A stretch of 64,000 nucleotides of DNA from positions 62,001 through 126,000 of the forward strand of contig NZ_JACEHH010000008.1 of NCBI RefSeq assembly GCF_014154935.1, given 5' to 3'. Source of the stretch: Stieleria mannarensis (GTDB taxonomy: Bacteria > Planctomycetota > Planctomycetia > Pirellulales > Pirellulaceae). The position numbers and the translations under genes were made by a program. Shown piece by piece: positions 27,105-34,128 of this stretch (the stretch's first letter is position 1; each line of letters begins with the position of its first letter). Under the pieces are notes generated by a model. It had not been told where the DNA came from. It saw only the letters and a program-made list of their open reading frames with translations, and did no database searches.

Positions 27105-28864
27105 TGAAACGCTCCGGGTCCTTTCGCGCCATCGTTGTGCACAGTGTTCGCGCCGGTGTCGTCGCCGCGCTATTGCTGATGATTCCCTCGCCGCGCCGCG
27201 ACATGCCGGAACCAACCGACGCAACGTCACCGCCAGGCCTGGAGGCGATCCGTCCGTTTTTACCGGCGGCAAGCGTGATCGATGATGCCAAGGATACCAA
27301 CGGATTCTGGACCGTCCACGACGCCGATGGGACCGCGATTGGACGCGTCGCCAGGACCTTGCCCGCGGCATCCAAAATCATCGGCTACCGTGGGCCCAGC
27401 GAAGCGATGATCGTGGTCGATGGGGAACTGAACATCGTCGCTGTCGATCTGATCGACAGCGCGGACACCGAAGAACATGTCGCCGCGGTCGAGAACGACG
27501 CCGCGTTTTTCAAACAGTTTTCCGACTGGACCTGGGCCGGCCCACCGCCGGGGAAAAACGTCGATGCCGTCTCCGGCGCAACGCTGACTTCACTGGCCCT
27601 GGCCAAGGGAGTGCTCCGCCGGATCGGCGGCGAGGTGTCTTCGTTGGTGTTCCCCGATGAATTGACGATCGAAGAATTGCAAGACTGGTTTCCGGAAACG
27701 TCATCGCTTCACAGCGAAGCGGACGTCGTGGTTGTCCTGGATGCAAACGGCAACCAGCTCGGCCGACTGATTCGCACCGGTCCGCTTTCCGATTCGATCA
27801 TCGGATACCAAGGGCCGACGGAATTGTTGATCAATGTCGATCCGACCGATCCGACCGAGGGCACCGAGACGCGACCATTGATCGTGACCGACATCAAGCT
27901 CCGGTCCTCGTTCGACAACCAGCCCTACGTCCGCTACTGCAAGACCGAATTCGGTTTCTGGGCGCTGTTCAAGGGCAAGACGGTCGCCGAACTGGCGGCG
28001 ATGGATTTGCAAGAAGAACGGGTCGAAGGAGTGTCCGGTGCGACGATGACCAGCATGGCAATCGCCGAAACCCTGGTCGCCTCGGCCGATCGATTCCTGG
28101 TGAACCAACAACGGCGGGCCGAATCGGATGCAACAAGGCGATCGACTTGGAATCGCTGGGCCGCGTGGCTCTCCGGCGGCGGCGAGATTCGAATCACGCC
28201 GGCGGAGATCGGATGCGTGATCGTGTTGTGCTTGATCCCGCTGTTTCGTATGCGTGGCTGGTTTCGCGGGTCGCGGATTCGGAACGCTTGGCTGATTGCC
28301 GTGATCGCGGTGATCGGACTGTGGTCGGGAAATCTGATTTCGTTGGCCTTGATCAGCGGTTGGAGCGGCGGCGGGATCGCTTGGCGATTGGCACCGGCAC
28401 TAGCCGCAATCGCGGTCGTGGCATTTGTCGCGCCGGTCGGTTGGAAGTCCAACCCCTATTGCAACCACCTCTGTCCGCACGGGGCGTTTCAGCAATTGAT
28501 TCGGCCGCATCACAAAAGCAAGCGATTTTGGAAACCGCCGGCCAAGCTGATCGCGGTGCTGAAGTACATTCCGGGGACGATGCTGGTTGTGGCGTACCTC
28601 ACGCTGCTGCGTTTCCCCGCGGTCGATTTGTCGTCGTGGGAGCCCTTCCATGCGTATCTTTTCTCCATCGCGCCCTGGACGGCACTGGCCTTGGCCGGTT
28701 TGACACTGGTGTTGTCGGCGCTGGTGCCGATGGGATATTGCCGACTGGGTTGCCCCACCGGGCGATTGCTCGATTACCTGCGCCGCAGTGCCGGCAGCGA
28801 TCGCGCGCAGTTCGCCGACGGCGTCGCGATCGGGTTGTTGATCGTCGCGATCCTCGTCAGATAA
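27104..28864 (+). CDS. Double FMN-binding NapH/NosR-like membrane protein, 586 aa
   Basis: After an N-terminal signal/TM (about 8-27) come two FMN_bind domains. Each has the covalent flavinylation motif: 'DAVSGATLTS' (Thr near 158) and 'EGVSGATMTS' (Thr near 313). A six-or-so-TM NapH/NosR-type domain then spans about 375-580, with cysteine pairs 'CNHLCPHG' near 452 and 'CRLGCPTG' near 545. These are quartets cut to two Cys each, so the usual 4Fe-4S ferredoxin motifs are not complete. The layout suggests electron transfer across the membrane to flavins outside. The ApbE transferase needed to attach FMN is not in the window. Translation starts on the overlap with the GGQ gene stop. Confidence 0.85.
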   Translation: MKRSGSFRAIVVHSVRAGVVAALLLMIPSPRRDMPEPTDATSPPGLEAIRPFLPAASVIDDAKDTNGFWTVHDADGTAIGRVARTLPAASKIIGYRGPSEAMIVVDGELNIVAVDLIDSADTEEHVAAVENDAAFFKQFSDWTWAGPPPGKNVDAVSGATLTSLALAKGVLRRIGGEVSSLVFPDELTIEELQDWFPETSSLHSEADVVVVLDANGNQLGRLIRTGPLSDSIIGYQGPTELLINVDPTDPTEGTETRPLIVTDIKLRSSFDNQPYVRYCKTEFGFWALFKGKTVAELAAMDLQEERVEGVSGATMTSMAIAETLVASADRFLVNQQRRAESDATRRSTWNRWAAWLSGGGEIRITPAEIGCVIVLCLIPLFRMRGWFRGSRIRNAWLIAVIAVIGLWSGNLISLALISGWSGGGIAWRLAPALAAIAVVAFVAPVGWKSNPYCNHLCPHGAFQQLIRPHHKSKRFWKPPAKLIAVLKYIPGTMLVVAYLTLLRFPAVDLSSWEPFHAYLFSIAPWTALALAGLTLVLSALVPMGYCRLGCPTGRLLDYLRRSAGSDRAQFADGVAIGLLIVAILVR

Positions 28865-28885
28865 GAATCCAGCAATCGCCAGAGA

Positions 28886-28940
28886 GGGCCCGCGGCGTGC
28901 GAAAGTCTTGGCGACATCCGCTACGATCAAATCCGTCACT
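28886..28940 (+). repeat. Dispersed repeat E, best-preserved copy
   Basis: The 55-bp block runs from 'gggcccgcggcgtgcgaaag' to 'aaatccgtcact'. The same block recurs in the opposite orientation at 59030-59084 with about 85-90% identity by eye, and in decayed form at 671-714. It fills the 113-bp gap between the flavoprotein and the zinc-ribbon protein. Confidence 0.75.
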
Positions 28941-28977
28941 TAAACAATCGACACCCGCCCGATGTTAGACTGCGGCG

Positions 28978-29907
28978 ATGAGTTCGTTCCAACAAACCTG
29001 TCCGTCATGCAACGCGTCGCTGGAGTTGCCGATCGAAGCCGATGGCAAGGCGGCGGTCTGTCCGGCCTGCCAAACCCAGTTCACCGCTGCGGCGCCGTCG
29101 ATGGCCGAGTCGGTGCCAAAGCCGTCTCCCGAACACCGCTATCAAAGCATCACGATCGAACGCATCTGGACCGACACCCAGTCGGTGCTTTCGGAACGAC
29201 GTCGTCCGCTATTCGTGCCGTTTCTAATCCCATCGGTCCTGGTGTTGTTGGGATTGATCGTTCCGCTGGCGCACCTGAATGATCTGGCGAACACGAACCG
29301 ACCGCTGGCGTTGATGTGGATCGCCATCGGATCGCCCTGGTTTTTGCTGTTGATCGTGTATTCGGTCTGGTTTGCAATGAATCTGGCAGCGGACGTTTGC
29401 GACGCCCAGCCTGACGAGAACGGTGACGTGCCCCCAAGGCATCGGTCGTGGCTCGTTCCGAGCATTGCGGTGTTGGCGGCACTGTTGGTCACATTGGCGA
29501 TCGGCATGCTGTTCGGTGCAGTGATCATCGGCTTGGCGGTCGTGATGATCAATGCGGCCAGCGGCGTTCAGGCGACCGAGATCCGTCTGTTGACGACGAT
29601 CGGGGTTTTCCTGGCAAGTGTTCTGGCGCTGACCTTCACGGCGATGCGACTGTGGCCGGTGGTGCCGCTGGCGATGCAGGGTCGTTGCGGGGGAGCGGTC
29701 ATTCGCGAGTCGCTCGAGATGACCAAGGTGAATCCGATGACGTCGTTCTTCCTGGTCGTGGTGATGTTTGTGGTGATGGGTGTCGGGTTCAGCCTGTTCG
29801 GGATCGGGTTGCCGCTAGTAATGCCGTTTGCCGCCTTGATTTGTGTCGTCGCGTTTCGATCGATCGCCGGACGCCGGATCCCGGCGCTGGATGGGGAACA
29901 GGCGTAG
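28978..29907 (+). CDS. Zinc-ribbon multi-pass membrane protein, 309 aa
   Basis: The N-terminus carries two CxxC knuckles (C8-C11 in 'CPSC' and C28-C31 in 'CPAC'), a zinc-ribbon of the MJ0042-like kind common at the start of planctomycete membrane proteins. After a polar linker (about 40-75) there are five or six membrane segments, starting at 'FLIPSVLVLLGLIVPL' near residue 82. A loop 'LAMQGRCGGAVIRESLEMTK' near 235 resembles the DUF4013/glycerophosphodiester phosphodiesterase-type membrane domain, which is a tentative match. Function unknown. It stands alone, followed by 270 bp before the GntR operon. Confidence 0.7.
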   Translation: MSSFQQTCPSCNASLELPIEADGKAAVCPACQTQFTAAAPSMAESVPKPSPEHRYQSITIERIWTDTQSVLSERRRPLFVPFLIPSVLVLLGLIVPLAHLNDLANTNRPLALMWIAIGSPWFLLLIVYSVWFAMNLAADVCDAQPDENGDVPPRHRSWLVPSIAVLAALLVTLAIGMLFGAVIIGLAVVMINAASGVQATEIRLLTTIGVFLASVLALTFTAMRLWPVVPLAMQGRCGGAVIRESLEMTKVNPMTSFFLVVVMFVVMGVGFSLFGIGLPLVMPFAALICVVAFRSIAGRRIPALDGEQA

Positions 29908-30105
29908 CGGAAGTGGGATCGGCTTCCAGCCTGTCGATACGCCGGCCTGACTGGCTAGCATCCCGTCTGGCCTTTAGATTCGGGTGAACGGTAGTGGACG
30001 ACGCGAGGAGTCCCCGCAGCTGGCAATCCGCAAGGACTCGTCGCCTCGTCCAGCACCCGACAACCGTGCAACGGGGACAACCAGCAGCCTCTCCCACGAA
30101 TTCCC

Positions 30106-30134
30106 TTGACACCCCTCCCGAGCCGCTGTACCAT
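30106..30134 (+). promoter_or_regulatory. Sigma-70-type promoter of the GntR-ABC operon
   Basis: A perfect -35 hexamer TTGACA (30106-30111), a 17-bp spacer and the -10 hexamer TACCAT (30129-30134) lie 45 bp upstream of the preferred gntR start. It is the only near-consensus promoter I found in the window. Confidence 0.75.
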
Positions 30135-30146
30135 GACACAGGTACA
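30127..30146. promoter_or_regulatory. Palindromic operator overlapping the -10 box
   Basis: The inverted repeat TGTACC-N8-GGTACA overlaps the -10 hexamer and the expected transcription start. Its place and symmetry are those of a GntR-family operator, so the regulator encoded just downstream probably represses its own operon. The binding is an inference. Confidence 0.65.
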
Positions 30147-30178
30147 CCGAAGGCCGCTTTCAGATGGGGATGGCTTGG

Positions 30179-30601
30179 ATGTTCTTTTCGATTGACGCCG
30201 ATGGCGATATTCCGATCTACGAACAAATCGTTCGTCAGGTCAAACTGGCCGTCGCCGACGGGATTTTGGTCGGCGGCCAGATGGTCCCCAGCGTCCGCCA
30301 GCTGGCCAGTGACTTGGCGATCAATTCCAACACGATCGCGCGTGCCTATCAGGAGCTGCAGTCCGATCACGTGTTGGAACCGTTGCGGGGCCGCGGCATG
30401 GTGGTCCGTCGCGATGCGATCAAGCGTTGCACCAAGGCACGAAACTCTTTGGTCGCCGAAAGTGTCCGGCGAGCTCTGGCCGACGCTCTGGCCGGTGGCA
30501 TGACGACCGCGGAACTGCGTGAATTGTTCGAAGCGGAATTGGATCGACAATCCGCGAGAATTGAAAAAGCGAAACACGTCTCCGGCAACGGCAACGCCTG
30601 A
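30179..30601 (+). CDS. GntR-family (YtrA subfamily) repressor, 140 aa
   Basis: The winged-helix domain covers about residues 1-78, with the family opening 'IPIYEQIVRQVKLAVADG', then 'MVPSVRQLASDLAINSNTI' (helix-turn-helix) and 'LRGRGMVV' (wing). Only a short helical tail of about 60 residues follows, as in YtrA-type regulators, and not a large FCD or UTRA ligand domain. YtrA-type genes sit at the head of ABC-transporter operons and repress them until a cell-wall stress or effector is present. The ATG at 30179 has GGGG about 9 nt upstream; ATGs at 30164 and 30170 are in frame. The promoter and operator lie directly upstream, and the ABC ATPase starts 38 bp downstream. Confidence 0.9.
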   Translation: MFFSIDADGDIPIYEQIVRQVKLAVADGILVGGQMVPSVRQLASDLAINSNTIARAYQELQSDHVLEPLRGRGMVVRRDAIKRCTKARNSLVAESVRRALADALAGGMTTAELRELFEAELDRQSARIEKAKHVSGNGNA

Positions 30602-30639
30602 TCCTCCTCCACTTGTCTTCTATCGGGAAGCATTTTGAC

Positions 30640-31584
30640 ATGAACGCCGTCATCTCGTTACAAAACATCAGCAAATCGTTCGGCCGCAATCGGGCGCTCG
30701 TCGACGTCAGTTTGGAGATTCCCAAGGGCGTCGTCTTTGCATTGCTCGGTGAAAACGGCGCCGGAAAGACGACGATGATTCGGATCTTGACCGGATCGTT
30801 GAAGCCCGACAGCGGATCGGCGTCGGTGTTGGGATTGTCGTGTTTAAAGGACGGCCAAAAGATCCGCCAACAAACCGGTTATGTCTCCGACGCTCCGGCG
30901 ATGTACGAATGGATGACGGCCGATGAGATCGGTTGGTTCACGTCGGCGTTTTACGACGATGAGTTTCCGACGCGATATGCGGAAACGTTGATGGGATTCG
31001 ATGTGCCGCCGGGCATCAAGTTGAAAAACATGAGCAAGGGCCAGCGGGCAAAGGTCGCACTCGCGCTGGCGACGTCTCACGATCCGGAGTTATTGATCCT
31101 CGATGAACCGACCAGCGGACTTGACCCGATGGTTCGTCGTCAATTCTTGGAATCGATGGTCGATCGGGCTTCGTTGGGCCGCACGGTGTTGCTTTCCAGT
31201 CACCAGATCAACGAGGTCGAGCGGGTGGCGGACTGGATCGGCATCCTGCATCAAGGTGATTTGAAACTCGTTCAGCCCCTGGATGCTCTTCGCGATGCGA
31301 CGCGGGTCGTCACCGCGACGATGGAACACGGTGATGCCGCCGTCGTGATGCCGCGTGGCGAAGTGTTGACCGAAGCGAGAAACGGGCGGCAGATGCGTTG
31401 GATCGTCCGAGACTTGGCCGAGGACTGGCGCAGCGATTACGGCGACGATTCCGGCGTGATCAAAGTCGACGAGCAGACGCCGACGTTGGAAGAAATTTTT
31501 GTGGCGGTCTGCGACACCAACGCGGTCCGGCCGACCCAGCAGCGAGAAATGACCCAACCAGAGCCGGGTGTGCCGGCGGTGTGA
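30640..31584 (+). CDS. ABC transporter ATP-binding protein, 314 aa
   Basis: All nucleotide-binding motifs are visible: Walker A 'GENGAGKTT' near residue 40, signature 'NMSKGQRAK' (MSKGQ in place of LSGGQ, usual in this branch), Walker B 'LLILDEPTSGLDP', and the switch His in 'LLSSHQ'. After about residue 220 a variable C-terminal domain of about 90 residues follows. It should drive one or both of the permeases downstream. The ATG at 30640 follows a 'cgggaag' sequence; a TTG at 30613 is in frame. It is part of the GntR operon, but a repeat-B copy of about 84 bp lies between it and the first permease. Confidence 0.92.
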   Translation: MNAVISLQNISKSFGRNRALVDVSLEIPKGVVFALLGENGAGKTTMIRILTGSLKPDSGSASVLGLSCLKDGQKIRQQTGYVSDAPAMYEWMTADEIGWFTSAFYDDEFPTRYAETLMGFDVPPGIKLKNMSKGQRAKVALALATSHDPELLILDEPTSGLDPMVRRQFLESMVDRASLGRTVLLSSHQINEVERVADWIGILHQGDLKLVQPLDALRDATRVVTATMEHGDAAVVMPRGEVLTEARNGRQMRWIVRDLAEDWRSDYGDDSGVIKVDEQTPTLEEIFVAVCDTNAVRPTQQREMTQPEPGVPAV

Positions 31585-31603
31585 AGGGGGAGACATGATT
31601 CAG

Positions 31604-31687
31604 CAACCGTTGGTGTCCAGCCTTTAGGCGATTCTCGATCGCTGCGACGCAGGGACAGTGAGCGGCTTAAACCTGTACACCAACACT
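31604..31687 (+). repeat. Dispersed repeat B inside the ABC operon
   Basis: The copy begins 'caaccgttggtgtccagcct' and ends 'gtacaccaacact'. Its arms pair into a hairpin. It separates the ATPase gene from the first permease and may attenuate or stabilise the operon transcript. Confidence 0.75.
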
Positions 31688-31730
31688 TCTGGCCGAGCCA
31701 TTCGAACCATCGCCAACTTGGAACCAACCG

Positions 31731-34115
31731 ATGAACCAGAAAGTGATGCAGCGATTGATGTGGAAAGACGCGCGAACGCTGGCGCCGTTGGCGATCGCGA
31801 CGGTGATGGCGATCATCGGATTCAACGCGCTGTGGTGGTTGATCGCCGACGCAGTGATGGATCTGCACCATGAAACGCGACTGGGCCTGTCGCGAATGAT
31901 TTGGATCGTGCTGCCGAATCTGCTGGCCTTCGGTGCACCGGCACTGTTGGTCGGCAGCGAAGAGGAGAGTGGATCGCTGGCGTGGCTGCGGACGTTGCCG
32001 GCCAGTTGGCGTGGGGTTGCGACCAGCAAGTTGCTGGTCGCCTTGGCGGCACTGATGGCCGTCTGGGTGCTGGGCAGTTTTCTGTATTGGATGCAATGGG
32101 TGATTCTTCCCGAGCACGTGATCACATGGGCCGAGAACACACGCAACGTGCCGGATTGGTCTGCCGTCGGTGTCGTTCCCAATTTGGTGTTCAGTCTGGC
32201 ATTGCTGCTGACCGGTTTTATAATGGCGTATTGGTTTCGTTCACCGATCAACGCACTGTTGGCGGTGTTGCCGGCGATGGTGGTGTTTGCGTTCGCGTTT
32301 GTCGGCGTCCAGGAATACCTGCTGGAAACGACAGGGCAGGGGCGTCCGCGAGGGCAAGCGATTTCGACGCTGCAGTTTTGGTCAGTGCTGACGCTGCCGA
32401 TCGTTGTGGCGATCGGTTTGCTCGTTGCACTTCATCAGCGGATGGCCAAGCGGCGGCTGGCCGGTCCCGATGAATCGTTCGGCCGGCGGATCAAGCAGCG
32501 TGTTTCCGGCGACGCCTTTCGACCACCCAGCACCGTGCCGACCTCGTGGTACGGGGTCTCGTTGATTCATCGGCGGCCGACCAAAACGCGGGCGCTGTTG
32601 TGGCAGGCATCGCGGCAGAACGTTTGGATTCTTTCGATCATGACGCTGGTCGGTGCACTCGGCATTGCGGCCGCCGTCTGGGGTCGAAGCGCCGGACAAG
32701 AACTGGCCAGCCTGGTGGCCGCGGTGGCCTTGTTCGGGATCGCCGGTTCGACGTTTTACGGCGATTCGGTCCGCCGCCGCTGTGTGTTTCTGGCCGACCG
32801 GGGTGTTTCCCACACTTTAGTCTGGCGGACGCGTTTGATGCCGACGTCGATCGCGACCGGATTGGTTTTCCTGGCGATGCTGGCAAGCCAGTCGTTGTGC
32901 CATTTGCTGTACAACGACGGGCTGCGATTCGAAGAGTTTTTTTTGTGCACGACGCTGATGTTGGTCGGCTACGCGCTGTGCCAATTGGTTTCACAGTGGG
33001 CGCCGCGACCGGTGTTCGCCTTTCTGGCCGCGCCCGTTTTCGCGGTGTTGGCGTTCCTGCTGTTTTACCCACTCTTTGACGGCTACCGCGAAGGCGCTTT
33101 GTGGGCCGCGCTGGTGTCGATCCCGGTGTTTTTGTTCGCCTCGTGGCGGCTGACACCGCGTTGGTTGTCTGGATCATTGGGGCAAGACTACACCGCGCGA
33201 TTCGTCGGTTACTTCGCGCTGTCATTGGTCTTGCCCTACCTGCTGGTTCTGGGGACGCGAATTGCGACGATCCCGGCCGAACAAACGCAGTGGCGGACGC
33301 GGATGTTGGCCTACCAATTCCCGCCACGACCGGCGGGCGATGAACCCGTCGAGATCCTTCCCGCAGCCGATCCGAATGAGGACGTGTTTTGGAACAGTCA
33401 CCTTCGCGTCGAATTGCTGCAGTCGCCCAAGAGTGATCGGTTCGACGAACGAATGACGCAGGAATTGGAATCGGAGAGGGCGGTCGGAGAATTCGTTTCG
33501 TTCGACGAATTGGTCGCCCGTGTTCCTTATTGGCCCGCACCGTACACCGCCGGAGCAGACGCGGGTTCACTTGGCCGTTACGGCGCCGATCAACTTGACG
33601 TCGAATTGCGTGTCGCCCGGGTGTTGTTGAAGTGGTCACGGATGGTGCGTGAGGAGGCCCGCTACCGCCAAGTTGCATTCGAGCGGATGAGTGAAATCAC
33701 AGAATATGCCGAATGGTGTGCCGCTGACATTCTAAACCGGCATCTCGACGAACGCGGCATGACGCCAGAAATCAAGGAACTGGCCGGATTGTTTCCGGAT
33801 GATGCGTTGGTGTTGGAATCGCGCCGGAACTGTCTGATTCGGGCTTGGCAAGACATCGCAACCGACGGCAACAATTCAGCGCTACCGCGAACCGCGTTGA
33901 TTCGATCGATCGAAAAGTTACGCCGCGAACGCTTTGTCGACCAAATCGTCAGGCTTGCCGAACAGCATTGGAAATCCGGATCGATGGCCGCAGTTTGGGA
34001 GATTCCAAACTTTACGTATTCGGCGCAGCAAGCGTCTTTGTACAAAGAGATGCGTCCGCTGTACTGGTGGCAAACCCGCGAGTCGATCAACCGTTTGAAG
34101 AATCGCGTCCGATGA
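31731..34115 (+). CDS. ABC-2-type permease with large C-terminal domain (copy 1), 794 aa
   Basis: The protein starts 'MNQKVMQRLMWKDAR' (an N-terminal amphipathic helix common in ABC-2 permeases), followed by two six-TM-like blocks (about 20-240 and 295-540). The motif 'GSEEESGSLAWLRTLPASWR' lies between TM2 and TM3, as in many ABC-2 export permeases. The last 250 residues (after about 545) are soluble and unrecognised. The fused double membrane block suggests one chain could supply both halves of the channel. The next gene is a clear paralogue 13 bp downstream. Substrate unknown; a YtrA-type regulator suggests envelope stress or peptide export. Confidence 0.8.
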   Translation: MNQKVMQRLMWKDARTLAPLAIATVMAIIGFNALWWLIADAVMDLHHETRLGLSRMIWIVLPNLLAFGAPALLVGSEEESGSLAWLRTLPASWRGVATSKLLVALAALMAVWVLGSFLYWMQWVILPEHVITWAENTRNVPDWSAVGVVPNLVFSLALLLTGFIMAYWFRSPINALLAVLPAMVVFAFAFVGVQEYLLETTGQGRPRGQAISTLQFWSVLTLPIVVAIGLLVALHQRMAKRRLAGPDESFGRRIKQRVSGDAFRPPSTVPTSWYGVSLIHRRPTKTRALLWQASRQNVWILSIMTLVGALGIAAAVWGRSAGQELASLVAAVALFGIAGSTFYGDSVRRRCVFLADRGVSHTLVWRTRLMPTSIATGLVFLAMLASQSLCHLLYNDGLRFEEFFLCTTLMLVGYALCQLVSQWAPRPVFAFLAAPVFAVLAFLLFYPLFDGYREGALWAALVSIPVFLFASWRLTPRWLSGSLGQDYTARFVGYFALSLVLPYLLVLGTRIATIPAEQTQWRTRMLAYQFPPRPAGDEPVEILPAADPNEDVFWNSHLRVELLQSPKSDRFDERMTQELESERAVGEFVSFDELVARVPYWPAPYTAGADAGSLGRYGADQLDVELRVARVLLKWSRMVREEARYRQVAFERMSEITEYAEWCAADILNRHLDERGMTPEIKELAGLFPDDALVLESRRNCLIRAWQDIATDGNNSALPRTALIRSIEKLRRERFVDQIVRLAEQHWKSGSMAAVWEIPNFTYSAQQASLYKEMRPLYWWQTRESINRLKNRVR

Positions 34116-34128
34116 GTGGAGCACGACG

